This document shows positions 1 to 11,444 of a DNA stretch of 64,000 nt, piece by piece; within the stretch, counting starts at the first letter, position 1, and each line of letters starts with the position of its first letter. Under the pieces are notes generated by a model. The model was not told where the DNA came from and made no database searches. It worked only from the letters and a program-made list of their open reading frames with translations. This DNA is from Ciona savignyi (Eukaryota > Chordata > Ascidiacea > Phlebobranchia > Cionidae): the NCBI GenBank assembly GCA_000149265.1, contig CH003190.1, positions 109,390-173,389 of the forward strand. The letters run 5' to 3'. The position numbers and the translations under genes were made by a program.

Positions 1-1247
1 ACCATTATGCGCAGGTAGGTATTTACAGTACGGAGAAATCAAGCAATAGAGAGATGCCACCCACCACCAGCAGTTTTCTTGTCGGATTTTTTGAATGATA
101 TGGATAACCTCCGAAGTAATCCCATAGTTTGCAATGGCAAAATATTTGAATTAGCCAGTAATGGAATTTTTGTGTGTGATGCACCAGCCCGGAGCTCATT
201 AAAATGTATTAAACTGCATTCTGATTATAACAGCTGCGAACGCTGCACAGTGCATGGTGTGCATGATAACCTCTCAAGACATGTTTGCTTCTTGAAAACA
301 AACTGTAAGGGAACACAAACAGATGATGATGATGATTTTGTCAAGCAAACAGACAAGAATCATCACAAAGGAACATACATCTGTTTTATCTACATTTGGT
401 GTTAACATGGTGGGGGTGGATCCCTTGAATTATATGCACCTATGCTGTTTAGGGGTTATGAAGAGACTACTGATGTGGTGGAAAGGAGTTAAAAGGTATT
501 TATGTTGTTTTGCCATGTCGTTTCCATTTGTTGTTTTTCCCGTATTTTTCGTCATCTGCCATAAAAAGTTTCAATGTGGCTATGCAAGAGATCCGAACAT
601 TTATTCCAAGTGAGTTTAATAGAAAAATGCGGCCAATATCTAACTAAGGTGGCTTATTGGAAAGCATCAGAATTGAGATTGTTTTTGCTATATGCTGGTG
701 TTGCTGTTCTAGGAAGGCGGGATGTGTTGGACAAGAAGAGATGCAGACATTTTTTTTAAATTTAGTTAGTGTTGCAATGCGTTTTCTTTTGTGCCAGCAT
801 AGTAATGAAAGTGTCATTGGTATTTGTCATAAGAATCTTGTTGAATTTTCAAGTGAATGTATATCGCTGTACGTAAGGGGTTCATTTCATATAACGTGCA
901 CAAACAACATCATTCATTTAGTTGAAGATTTTAAGTTATATGGTTCTCTGGATTATGTAAATTGCTTTCCGTTTGAAAGTTATCTTGGTGTTTTAAAAAA
1001 TTGTGTACGGTCTGGATACAAGCCACTTGAACAAATTGCTTCTCATGTCTTTCACGAAAACGTTAATATCGTAACGAGTACTAAGTTAAAGTTTACTACT
1101 CACGCTGGCAAGTTCTTTAGCTCGTTTGACACTGGTGTCGAACTGGAATGCTTTAAGGAATGCAATGTTGTTCATTACAAAAAGGGTGTTGTTATAATTG
1201 TTAAAAATCCATGGCTGATTACACTGTTCGATATAATGAATGCATAG
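1..1247 (+). pseudogene. Broken CACTA-like transposase, first gene of a two-gene element
   Basis: The reading resembles the large animal transposase family that carries a DAPAR segment, a Cys pair, a D-Y-M-H-L-x-C-L-G-V-M-K-R-L motif, a W-K-A-x-E-x-R-x-F-L-L-Y motif and an F-P-F-E-x-Y-L-G motif. Visible here are FVCDAPARSSLKCIK (near 170-215), NYMHLCCLGVMKRLL (near 428-472), WKASELRLFLLYAG (near 658-700) and NCFPFESYLGVLKNCVRSG (near 958-1014). The frame changes near 373-382, again near 645-650, and at the T run near 750-757. Bases 500-570 read as an intron after the codons for KGVKR. The N-terminus lies before the window. The family is recalled as CACTA/EnSpm-related; the superfamily label is inference. 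The broken frames make it a pseudogene. The following exons belong to a second gene in the same orientation. Confidence 0.6.
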
Positions 1248-1879
1248 CTAAAGTATGTGATTTAATTGAATGTAATAATTGTAGGTACCTTGTTGTTCAA
1301 AAATATGCGGATATTAAGATGCTGTTTTCTAAAGCAATTTATTTTTCAGAGGTTGAAATTTTTAAAGTGTTTAATAATCATTGATTGTTATAATGTAATT
1401 GAGTTTAATGAGTCTATAACTCATGCAGTATTTTGATCTTTGTTGATAACTTGCACTTGGCAGTGGTGTTATTTTTACATATTTGTCTAAAACAGGTACA
1501 TACATATATTAAAAATGAAGAATTTTGTGTTTGTTTAATTCTTCAACCTATGTCGTACGTCTGATGCGGTTCACAAAAGCTGGATGGTGGACAACAACAC
1601 ACCTGTCTATGGCCAACAAATAATAGTAGCGTTTCACAGATGGCAAAAGATAAGGTGCATCCGATTGACGGGTGGAAGGCATATAAATGCAAGATCTTGT
1701 GTCAAGCTAGTAAGTTTTTGTTTCAATACATGGTTTTTTAACTTTGAGTTTACTAACAAATATATAAATATGTGTTATTCGTTCGACGTGATTCATATAA
1801 TCTTTTAATATCAATTATCTGTAATACTAAAAAACAATATTATTATTTATATTTCCTTATGACATAGACTCGTATGAAA

Positions 1880-3075
1880 GATGCATAAAGAAGGCAGGCA
1901 TACAAGGCTTGGAAATGTGTCTACATCTTCTGCTGGATCAGATAGTGAGGATGAGCGTATTTCTCTAGCTCCACTACCGGTACCTCAACAAGACACTCTA
2001 CCGGTACAAGCGGTAGTTAAGAAAATGAATCCTAAAAGGTAGGGTAGGCTTTTGTAAATCATCTATCTGTATGGTCATGCAAAAACTGGTATACATAATA
2101 GAGTATGGTAGGTAGCCTATAACTCCTTGTACCGTACAGTTTATTATTGATGTGCCCATTCCGCAATAAATCTTAGATAATACTGCTTAATATTTACAGA
2201 TTGTTCACTTCATCATTGGTTGGGACACCACCCAAAAAAATAAGGGAAATAAAGCGGTCAGATAATACCGCCAATATATTTCATATCGTGAGCATGCGAG
2301 CCACGATTGAAAAAATTAATTCAAATACCCAGACATGCCTAAAACAAATAAGTCTTAAAGAAGCGGTACATGCTCTCATGTGTGTTTCACTTGTGAAGGA
2401 GAAGCCTTTCACATTTTAACCTACTGGTACCGAGGAAGAACTTGCTGCAACAATAGATCAATTTAATGTAAGTAAAACCACGTTAATCGGAATTTGCTTT
2501 TATCTGGGAATTTTGGACCTGTTGTGGTATGATGCTTACCGGAACTTATCTGAGTGTATTTAACTGTACTCAAGTATTTTTTAATCTTTAATTTCTATAT
2601 ATATATTTCTTTTTTTAGGATTTTAAAGGCCTTGGAAGAAAAGTGGACAGCAAAAATATACGTTCCTCTGTATTAGAAGATTTATTATAAAGCTTTTTAT
2701 TACCAAGGAGTTGTTGGCTGTCCAATATTCTTGGACTGGGTAGAAAAAAGACAAAGAAGTACTTTAAGGACAGCAGTCTCTACAGTCTTCTCATAAGTAA
2801 GCCGTTATAAATCCGTTTACATTTAAATGTTTTGGGATTAGTGTCTGCATTTTTAATAATTAACCATTGTTAAAAGTTTGGGTAGGTTTACTTACTCCAT
2901 CCAGGATTCCAGGTTACTAATCAGTAATTTACCATTTAACAGAAACTTTTATATATAGATATATGTGTAATTTCGATCCTTGCAGGTGCGGAAATTACAT
3001 TAAACGATTTTATACACGGTTATCATCTGATAACTCGTGGCCACTGTCCTGTTACCAAAGCAATTGCAGTGTGAT
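1880..3075 (+). pseudogene. Exons resembling a DUF4806-type companion gene, degraded
   Basis: Four open pieces are separated by GT...AG-like junctions. They lie near 1884-2041 (acidic SAGSDSEDERIS, ending KKMNPKR before a GTAGGG donor), 2200-2470 (REIKRSDNTANIFHIVSMRA ... EEELAATIDQFN before GTAAGT), 2618-2795 (DFKGLGRKVDSKNIRSSVLE, then a K-K-Y-F-K-D-S-S-L-Y-S-L-L segment) and 2986-3075 (ITLNDFIHGYHLITRGHCPV). The order acidic linker, helical segment, E-E-L-x(n)-I, then a K-x-x-F-x(3)-x-Y core is what I recall of DUF4806 proteins encoded beside CACTA-like transposases. In-frame stops (for example after KPFTF and in the 2690 region) mark it as non-functional. Its position downstream of the transposase matches the gene order at 10081-10894 on the minus strand. 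The family call is moderate to low. Confidence 0.4.
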
Positions 3076-3104
3076 GTTAAAGTTTGAATAAGACGTTGCT
3101 GGTT

Positions 3105-3235
3105 TTTTAGTTCCACCCATTGATCCACCCAGGTTCAGACGACATCCGCTAAGTGCCTTGCCCAAGGACGCAACTAACTAGCCTGCGGCTGGTTTCGATC
3201 TTGCAACCTCTCGACTGACTGAAAGAAAGGTGATG
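3105..3235 (-). repeat. tRNA-derived SINE-like repeat
   Basis: Read on the minus strand this contains a B-box-like GGTTGCAAGATCGAAACC and then TCCTTGGGCAAGGCACTTAG and a GGGTGGA...AATGGGT tail. The same body occurs at 24808-25060, 43165-43330, 52730-52995 and 56500-56700. It is dispersed, so it is a retroposed repeat and not a gene. Confidence 0.55.
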
Positions 3236-3998
3236 TACGCTTTCTCACTCTCTGTGCCACATTCCCACAATTGTTTTACCCCTTTGCTTTACCGTGTTTG
3301 CTCTGTGACTAGTATCCCCCTTCTCCACGTTCTCTCACTTACTCGTATCCTGTTTTTATTGCTTAATCTTCTGTTCTCTGCTCTTTTGCATCACGCTCAA
3401 GCTTTCAGCTAATGATTATTAACCCTTTAACTGCTTAAACTAATTTATTTTAGACTAACCAACCACATTTGGTCTACCTAAGCTACTGCAGTGTGACGTT
3501 TGTTGAGTGTTAATAGTGAAATCTTTATAATTAAAACTTTACTTTGCATACGTCTTGCCCCATACTATGCACAAAAACTGAACAAACAGTACGCCGATGA
3601 CCTTATGATAAGAAATATTTACCGAACTCTATAAATACGAATTAATATCGGATCAGAAATTAAATTTACAAAAACCGCCAGTGATCAGTAACGATATATT
3701 AAGCATTAATCAAACAAGGACCCTCCCTAACATATCTATCGTTAAAACTAGAGTGTCAACCACGTGTTTAACCACCACTATTTGTAAAACACCTGTTGTA
3801 TGCCATATATTCATTCATGCTACAGGGGGTCCCTAACCACATTTTGTATTTTATACACTGCTGAGTATGTAGTTTGTTTCTGCGAGCATAAACGCATGGG
3901 TCCCATAGTTATCAAACCAAACTTATTTTCCATGTGTAGTTGGAAAAAAATAAACGTCTTAAATTTACGAACATTTCACCACAAATGTTTTAAATTAA

Positions 3999-5591
3999 CT
4001 CTTTCACTCCCGGCCAAATGCATTTTCAAAACAATTCAAACATGCTGTCCCGCAGTGTTTTTTACAATTTTTGGTCATTTTCAAATTAGCACAGTTTTAA
4101 CAAGTTTATGCTATGATTTAATATTTAGTATGGTTGGAAAGATAATTTATCCCTCTTTTAAACAAACCGCACACCTGGAATCTACCTTCAATAAAGAATA
4201 TATTATGTAAACTTTAGTGAACACCACTTTTTATGTAAAGAAAATTCTGCTCGACTTTGAAAAATTTGAGGTGCACTGACAAATGAAATAATACTCACTA
4301 ATTATTGGTATGCCCAAATGATATGAAAATTGGAATGTAGATTGTCTAATAGTTTTTGTAATCAGGAAAATTTTAGAGTTTTTGAGAACTAAAACAGTGA
4401 AAAGTATAAAAAAGACCAGTAAAGGAAGTGTAAAAAAGGCATACAAAAGCAAACAAACACAAATACTATTTCCAATATTCTTGAATTGTATGATATTCTT
4501 CAAAGCAGGGCACATTCGCTCGCACCAGAAGCTATATCTTTTATATTTTCATTGTGTTGTGTCTCTTTGATGCATTCATTGACTTCTGGTTGCACACTAC
4601 ACAAGATTTTTGGTGGTCTACAGACAGCCAGCTTACAAAATGACGACCCATGAGTCAACTTGCTGGATGAAGTTGCCTCCTGATTTTGGGGGCAATTTTG
4701 TTGGTTGTTTCCATTTCAAGGTCCTTTACCAGTTCCTCCAGAAATTGCCATCTTGGAGATTAAGGCAAGCTGGAGATGGCATGTTGTCATCATTAGTCTC
4801 ACTTGGCGATTCTGTCACATCTGTGTCACTACAGATTTCATCTACAAATTCGACCTCACTGTCGTCATCATCAGAAAGTGTAACCTGAAAACATTCCAGT
4901 TATAAACATACTGAATATAAGTGTTCAATTATTAATATCCTCAGGTTTTATTCCTATGCTATTGTACGTTTGTGTTTACAAGAAACCTACAACAACACAG
5001 ATAAAAGCGTTTCGTTAGTAAGTTCTTTTACACAATTTCTGCAATGACAAAATAAAAACACGTTTCTGTATCTCCAGCCATTGCTCTTACCGCCAGCTTG
5101 TGCACAGGGAACTAGTCTCACCGCCTTTTTCTTTATCGGGCTCTCAGCAGGCACAGCTGGGTTCATGCTTTGGTGAACACGCGGCGTATACCGCCTGTAG
5201 CGAAAACGTCACCAACGCTCTCTCCTTTTTATCTCAACGGCACGAAATTCACAGAGAATGTAAAGAAAGACTTGCTTGACAAAAAGAGCTTCTCCGCAAG
5301 TTAACACAACTCCTATTGGCTGAGTTAGTCACGTGTAAATTCGTGTAAAATCGATAGAAATAAGAGGCGAAGCCTTGAAAAAAAAGGCTATCACTCCTCG
5401 CATTTTTAATATTTCTCCACGAAAATTACAGAGAATAAATTAGAGGGTTTCCTTGATCGAATGAGCCATAGCTAAGGTCTCTACCATTACGCATTGCGGA
5501 GAAATCGTTTCTTTGCACCCATTTATGTGCAACGCGGGATACCATGTTTTCCCACCAACTCGCGATATATGGCGAGTTAGGACGGAAAGAG
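3999..5591 (-). mobile_element. piggyBac-like element, copy 1 (1593 bp)
   Basis: The ends are near-perfect inverted repeats, CTCTTTCACTCCC on the left and GGACGGAAAGAG on the right. The left is preceded by TTAA (3995-3998) and the right followed by CTAA (5592-5595). A TTAA target site and C-x-C-T-T-T termini are diagnostic of the piggyBac superfamily. The internal sequence keeps a 5' coding remnant on the minus strand but no transposase core. Copy 2 at 11445-12512 lies in the opposite orientation and lacks about 0.5 kb of the interior found here. Confidence 0.8.
4743..5166 (-). pseudogene. N-terminal remnant of a piggyBac-type transposase
   Basis: An ATG at 5166 opens a short frame with a basic IKKKAVR patch that ends at a GGTAAGAG donor near 5091. 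A second open piece (4884 down to about 4743) follows a TTTTCAG acceptor and begins VTLSDDDDSEVEFVDE, acidic like the N-termini of many piggyBac transposases. Copy 2 keeps the same start (MNPAGPAERTIKKKAARLAS at 11873). The phases of the two pieces do not join cleanly, so an exon may be missing. The catalytic DDD domain is absent, so this is a non-autonomous derivative. Confidence 0.4.
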
Positions 5592-5599
5592 CTAAAGTT

Positions 5600-6686
5600 C
5601 TTTTTAAGCGCTGTATTGAAATGAAGCTAAATTCCCAAAACAGCCCGATTTAGTTTTTCGTGGTTTTAGGGAATTCCCCTGGATTTATTATCCAAAATTT
5701 TGGTTTCTGAATATCTAGTCTAGCCCATGTTGTCTATCTAACAAATAACAAAGTTTGATTGCGCATACATTTTTCTTCTTGTAGATGTCGGGTCGACATG
5801 GCATGCCTACCACAATCATGATTTGACAACAAAATCTTATTTTCTTTTAAGTGTTAAATCAGTTACTAATGCTCTTACACTTTATCAAATCTGATTCAAA
5901 TTGGTGCTACCGTTCAAGCGCTATGCGCAAAAGAGCTAAATTTTTAGAAAAAAAAACCGCTTTTGTTTTTAATGTTCCAGGGGAATTCCCCTGGATTTAT
6001 ACCCCAAAATTTTGGTTTCTGCATATCTAGACCACGTTGTCAAAAAAATAAAAAAGTCTCTTTGCGATTTTATTATTCCTTTTGGTAGATGTCGCGGGGC
6101 GACATGGCATGCCTACCACAATCATGATTTGACAACAAAATCTTATTTTTTAGGGTATTTCCCCAGGTAATTTTGTTATTTCTTTTAAGTGGTAAATCAG
6201 TTAATGCACTTACATTTATTAAATCTGATTCAAATTGGTGCTACCGTTCAAGCGGTATGCGCAAAAGACTAAATTTTTAGAAAAAAATACCGTTTTGGTT
6301 TTTAACGTGCCAGGGGAATTCCCCTGGATTTATATCCCAAAATTTTGGTTTCTGCATATCTGGACCATGTTGTCAAAAATCTTATTGCGATTTTATTTAT
6401 TCCTTTTGGTAGATGCCGGGGCGACATGGTATGCCTGTCACAATCATGACTTGACAACAAAATCTTATTTTTTAGGGTATTTCCCTAGGTAATTTAAGTG
6501 TTAAATCAGTTACTAATACACTCACATTTTATCAAATCTGATTCAAATTGGAGCTACCGTTCAAGGGCTATGCGCAAAAGAGCTCATTTTTTCGAAAAAA
6601 TACCGTTTTGGTTTTTAACGTCCCAGGGGAATTCATTCCCCTGGATTTATCACCCAAAATTTTGGCTTCGGCATATCTAGCTAGAC
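5600..6686. repeat. Tandem repeat, unit 312-333 bp, about 3.5 copies
   Basis: The landmark GAATTCCCCTGGATTTA or a variant recurs at 5671, 5983, 6316 and 6629. Each is followed by CCAAAATTTTGG, a TTTTGGTAGATG block, an AATCATGATTTGACAACAAAA block and a CTGATTCAAATTGG block. The array resumes at 8098-8200 beyond a hAT insertion, and a diverged partial copy lies at 22800-22945. Short open frames in it are not conserved coding. Confidence 0.75.
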
Positions 6687-8089
6687 CAGGCATGGGCAAC
6701 CCCTGGCACGCGTGCCCAACTTGGCACGCGAGCTCGTATTTCTGGCACGCTGGTTCAAGGAAATTAGATTCCTTTCTCTTAAAAATGATAACTTAAAAGT
6801 TGTTGTATTATTTGAGCTTTGGCCACGTGTATAAAATGTTTATTACCGTAAGTTGTGAGGATTTGATTATTTATTACCGTGTTATTGTTACTCAACAAAC
6901 ACCAAAGAGTACAACAATCCGCTTGAAAATTTCGCAACCTGCTGCCACAGACGAATCGGACGTGAGAGAAATTTGTACGTTTGTGCAGCCAACCAGATGT
7001 AGTTAATATTTTGTTACTTTTGTTAGCAATTTGAGATACAAAATGTTATAAGGCTAAACATGATGTACCATGTACCGGTAAGGTTATTCGGTATCGGTAA
7101 AGGTCATAAATGCATATTTCGGCAAGTAAAAAAAGACCGGTAAACTTATTTCACGTAAGCTCATCGTTACGTTTATCGAATTGCGTTAATGAGTGTAAAA
7201 ATTCATCGTTGAACATACTTTTTCACCCGCCTAAGGTTTGCTCTATCAGTAATAGTACAGCGCTTGCTTATTTTGCAGTAAAAATAAAAATTCTGTAAAA
7301 CAGCGGTTTTTAAACTGTGGTCCGTGGTCTTTTGGGGACTGCGAAGCACCTCCCAAAAAATTTAAACGACGCTTCTGAAAAAATACGCAACTTTTCTTCC
7401 AATCAACTTAACAAATACAATTTGTCATGAAAGCTTACAGGCTACTACATAAGCATTTATGACATCACAGCTATTTGATGTCACATTAGTGCAATTCAAA
7501 AGTACAAAACTCCTACTATAGTGGAAAATAGTAACTCCTATTATAGTAGGAGTAAACATTCCAAAAATGCCAAGGTCAGAGGCGTCTCGTTTTTTCTTAA
7601 GCCGTGCATCCGGGTTAATATGTTTTGTTTTAGAATTTCAACGTTGCTAAACTTTTCGTTTTACTTGCCTATTTTTCGAGGTGACCGTGAGTCATTTAAT
7701 AAATTGCTAGGGGACCGTTGTTGCGTATTTTTTTTTTTAAGTTTGAGAACCGCTGCTGTAAAAAGTTATTTCGTTTTTTTGTCCCTATACCGAATGTTAG
7801 GACCATCAGCTAAGAAACTTCAAACTGATGTACGAGATGTATTTAAAGCTATTCAAACTGATATTTTCTTAGAAATAACTTGAACCTTTTGAGAAAGTTT
7901 ATTGTGAATGTTTTGTTATATTGTGTTTTCACTATTTTGGTTAATTTAAATAAATCATTTTTTCAAACCAGGCACCTTTAAGAATAAAAAAGAAATAGTT
8001 TCACGAATTGTTAGTTGGCACGCGGAAGGATTTTTCCATTAATTTTAGCCGATTTTGGCACCCAGGCCGAGAAAGGTTGCCCACCCCTG
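6687..8089 (+). mobile_element. Non-autonomous hAT element with 8-bp target duplication
   Basis: The ends CAGGCATGGGCAACCCC and GGTTGCCCACCCCTG are inverted repeats of the hAT type. An exact 8-bp duplication AGCTAGAC flanks them (6679-6686 and 8090-8097). It inserted into the ~320-bp tandem repeat. A second copy lies at 53318-54280 on the other strand. No transposase is present. A short frame, 6800-7006, is shared with the other copy (53940-54146) but may simply be conserved noncoding sequence. A younger hAT element sits inside at 7301-7755. Confidence 0.88.
7301..7755. mobile_element. Nested 455-bp hAT-like element
   Basis: The termini CAGCGGTTTTTAAACTG and GTTTGAGAACCGCTG form inverted repeats. 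An exact 8-bp duplication CTGTAAAA flanks them (7293-7300 and 7756-7763). The related element at 53318-54280 has the uninterrupted site with a single CTGTAAAA-like sequence (minus strand near 53650-53660), so the insertion is confirmed by an empty site in the same window. The centre has a short palindromic CCTATTATAGTAGG stretch. It has no coding capacity. Confidence 0.9.
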
Positions 8090-8097
8090 AGCTAGAC

Positions 8098-8200
8098 CAA
8101 CCATGCGGTCTAACAAATTACCGAGTTTCGTTGTGATTCCATTACCCCTTTTGGTAGATGTTGGGTCCACAAACCATACCTGTCAAGCGTTTGACGAAAA
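8098..8200. repeat. Continuation of the ~320-bp tandem repeat
   Basis: After the hAT target duplication the sequence resumes with the repeat's CCATG...TCTAACAAA and CCTTTTGGTAGATG blocks. This shows that the element at 6687 split one repeat unit. Confidence 0.6.
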
Positions 8201-8389
8201 AAAGGACAAAAACAATATGTGTCCCATTTTTCCAAATGGGACCCATAATTCTCGGTATTTTTTTCGATCTCGAAAAAGACTGTCGGGACATGAATTGGGA
8301 TCGATATATAACTAAAATAAATAATGTACAATAAACGACGTAAAAACACCATAAAATGAAATTTATGAGACGAACCAAACTATGCGCAA

Positions 8390-9270
8390 CTTATATAAAC
8401 GGAGGTCTATAATTCCCTGGTATAAAAATAAAACTAGACGCACTTATATCCACCCGCATCTATTAATTAACTAATCTTACCCAAATTTTGGAAATATGGC
8501 AGGAATGGGCCCGTTTTAATCTTGGTTTTTCCATGAATCAAATTAATAAAAAACTATACAATAATAGTCTACCTAACACCATCTATCCCAATCCCCTTTA
8601 TCAAGCGATTCGTCATAATTTTTATAAACTTAAACGATCTAACTACAACTGGAATAACGGGAAAACTAAAGGTATATATAATGAATTAATTAAAGAAATC
8701 GCGACTCCAACTATATATAATAATTAAAAATGATAATGTAATTCATTCCCTGGTCAATTATAAATCTCACATCGAAAAGCATCCGACCTTTCTTTACGAA
8801 CACCGAAACGTGATTTCTCCTATAAATTAGCGCACAATATCCTTCCTCGTGGCGATTGGTACAAAAAACGAAATATGTCAAATAACTACGGTAATAAAAT
8901 TTTAATTCGGAGCTGTTAATTTTGTAAATGACAATTGGACACATATACTAACTTCCTGTCCCGTAATAAATAAAATAATCAACGAAATATATAATTACGG
9001 AAACGAGATATCTATTAAAACTTATAACTTAAGGCAAATTCAAATCAAAAGGGGAATTTACTCATCATTAAGTTAATCTCCCTAGCCAAATACGAAATAA
9101 TATTAGAAAAACGCAAATTAGACATTAATAATAAATTTATACGGAAAACCCTATGGATTGTCAAAACTAAATTTAAATTATTTATACGGCATTTACTTGG
9201 AAAATATGATATTAATTATTTAAATAAAAAACTATACTTAAAACCGCATTTTTCACCATATTGATATTGT
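8390..9270 (+). pseudogene. C-terminal end of a Tx1-like LINE ORF2, degraded
   Basis: Pieces in different frames match the region after the reverse transcriptase in Tx1-like non-LTR elements. There is a GGL-x-F-P-x-I-K-x-K-L-D-A-L segment near 8400-8440, then IWQEWARFNLGFSMNQINKK (from 8488). Next come YKLAHNILPRGDWYKKRNM near 8820-8876 (the usual LHN-x-LP-x-G-x-W-L-K-K-R block) and LISLAKYEIILEKRKLDINN near 9074-9133, followed by RKTLWIVKTKFKLFIRHL. The last block resembles TRQTLWIIKKQI at 62600, so the two LINE remnants belong to related families. Stops and frame changes are frequent. The 3' end is not obvious. Confidence 0.6.
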
Positions 9271-10080
9271 AATATTATTTTTCTTATGTTGATATTATTA
9301 CATCGTGTAATATTTGTGTTTTACCTTAATATTATGGGCTTAAAGTAGTAGACAAGGCATATAAAATATATACAATTAGAAAAGACTAACCTCAAATTTT
9401 AGTTAGTAGCAAGGTCTCCTGTTTGGAATAACCTCTTTTCAAGAATCGCCATACACTTCCGTCAAAGAACCGCACCTCATGAACCACTTGAACCTGAAAA
9501 TATTGCAAACTAAATCATCAATAATTTATATTCTGAGTCAACTATTGTGTGTATTCGTTCGATGTATTTCGCCATTTTCGGCCGGAGACCGGTTTATGTG
9601 CATTAGTCGCCCAATAAAAAAAAATTATTACAATTCGAGTGTAACATCAAAAACCAAAAGCGATTGCCGTTTCCAAGATTAGCAGTGCCAAAAATATATC
9701 AAATTCCGGGCGAGTAAGAATGGCTGGCAACTGTAGTTTGTAAAGAATAGAAAACGGTCGCGGTAACAGTTAATTTGTTTTTTTTTTATATGCGATAGTA
9801 AATTATTACATGCACATTGCACGGTGTGCGTTAAGCAAGTAATCACGCGAGTATTACTGGCGCGGATTTTTGGCCCTGATAAGGAACGTCATTACGGGGA
9901 GTGAATATTAATCGTTTAATGGGTGTGTTAATCACATGGTCTGGAACGGCGGGGGATCGGGAAATCAAATTGTAAATTTTTACGGGACAAGTGTTATCTA
10001 AATAGGATAGGTCAATTTGGTACTGAACTTGCCCTACAGGACAAGTGCTTTGTACCTGTAGCTGTATGTATATGTAATTG
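9271..10080. other. No recognised gene
   Basis: AT-rich sequence with one short frame (9479-9682) of no recognisable family. I see no repeats shared with the rest of the window. Confidence 0.5.
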
Positions 10081-10146
10081 TCATTTATTTATTTTCCTGT
10101 AAAAAATATGTACTTGGGGTAAAAATAAACAATATCTACCTGTTTT

Positions 10147-10341
10147 ATACATAACTCTGGTTACTGTATATGTTTTCCACTCAGCGTCAGCATTAAAGCA
10201 ATTTCTTACATATTTAGCTATCTTTAAACTATTGACAAAAGGCGGCCAATAGCAAAGTTGTTCATTGCTAATCAGCCAATTGATTGGAATCACTTCCACC
10301 ATGGGACAATCTTCCCCAGGAAATTCCACTACAGCATACAT
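10147..10341 (-). pseudogene. First exon of a DUF4806-type transposon gene
   Basis: MYAVVEFPGEDCPMVEVIPI and then a W-L-x(6)-C-Y-W-P-P motif and an E-W-K-T-Y-x-V segment match the N-terminal module I recall (V-V-E-F, V-x-V-I-P-x-x-W-L, C-Y-W-P) of DUF4806 proteins beside CACTA-like transposases. The exon ends at an AACAG/GTAGAT donor near 10147. Later exons are not visible downstream, so the gene is truncated. It lies 3' of the transposase tail at 10592-10894 in the same orientation, repeating the gene order at 1-3075. Confidence 0.5.
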
Positions 10342-10591
10342 ATTCTAGTAGTGACAGAATTTTTTTCTATATCAAATTCAATATCTGTAAAAATGCACTA
10401 TTTTATTGTAAATATAATGAATGTGAAAGAAATATAAATACAGATTTTGTAAAAAGTTGTTAAAAAAAAGATTAACTAACATTTTATAACACCAAATAAC
10501 TGAATATAAAAGAAGTCAAAGAAAATTTAATATGTGTTAGTAAGTGTATAAATTATAAATATATTTTTATTTCTGTGTCAAAAAATATTTA

Positions 10592-10894
10592 GTTTTGTGG
10601 CAAAGCAACAAAGCCATGTTTATATGGGAGTAATACATACTTACAATCAATATCATGTAATGGAGAAACCGTTAAATTTCCACACGGACCACTTACAAAA
10701 TATTCACCCAAGGTAGAAGAAATTACTGGATAAGAATAAAAGTTGGAACAGCGACTAAATTTTTCACAAACCAAAGATATAACTGAGGAAGATTCTTTTG
10801 ATACTAGAATATTACGAATCAATACAATAGAAGATTTAGTTTTAAAGCAGTTGCAGGTAGTCGAACGATGCCAAAAGCGTGGTTGGATGTACAT
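10592..10894 (-). pseudogene. C-terminal piece of a CACTA-like transposase
   Basis: The frame reads SSIVLIRNILVSKES, then a CSNFYSYPVISSTLGEYFVS block and a CKYVLLPYKHGFVALP ending. This F-Y-x-Y-P, S-x-x-L-G, K-x-V-L-L-P-Y pattern is the C-terminal tail of the transposase family whose body lies at 1-1247. The upstream catalytic part is absent, so only the tail survives. It is followed by the DUF4806-like first exon at 10341. Confidence 0.5.
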
Positions 10895-11039
10895 TGGTAC
10901 GACAATTTTCTAAACATAAAACACTTTGACCAAGGATGGATCCAGGAACATGTACCCTATAACAAGCAGGATTACTACATTGATCAAGGAGAGGTATTAT
11001 ATACCAGCTGGGAGATGACCCTATAGATATACCATTAGA

Positions 11040-11440
11040 ATTCATGTCGAATAGAACAATGAACATAGCTTCTCACGAGCCAGTTGCTCCTACTACCGGA
11101 TTGGCTGTTACAGAAACACAGCCATGGGAAATACCCCTTGGATGCTGACAGCTTCGCCGACTCTGCCTCTCACTAAAGTCATGGTGACGCAATTATCTTG
11201 CTATAACCAATCAGTGCAGAAAAAGCTCCAAGCATTGTACTACAACCAAACTACCTCAGGATATGTGGATAATAAAACGGTCAATTACTTACAGAGTTTC
11301 ATCACCAGATTGAGTTTATTAGTCTTGAATTTCGTGGAAATAAAGCATATTAAATTTGTTATTGTGTTCATTATTTAACCATTTTGTTTGTTGTTTTTCA
11401 GATATTTCTGATATACCACCGATAAATTTAGATTTTTATT
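11040..11440 (+). pseudogene. Exons of an unrecognised gene, cut by a piggyBac insertion
   Basis: An open piece (11124-11300) is followed by an intron-like stretch and a TTTTTCAG acceptor at about 11400. The exon after it reads SDIPPINLDFYFN before the TTAA of the piggyBac-like element. An almost identical exon start follows a TTTTCAG on the minus strand at 36653 (NSPPVNLDFYYN). The family is unknown to me. The shared acceptor and exon start make it a repeated gene or mobile-element gene, and this copy is disrupted. Confidence 0.35.
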
Positions 11441-11444
11441 TTAA

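Noticed and set aside
4231..4570. Frames on both strands in the piggyBac copy 1
   Set aside because: They lie in the noncoding 3' part, overlap on both strands and do not persist in copy 2.
10842..11066. Minus-strand frame overlapping the transposase tail
   Set aside because: No family resemblance. It overlaps a better-supported frame and is probably a shadow.
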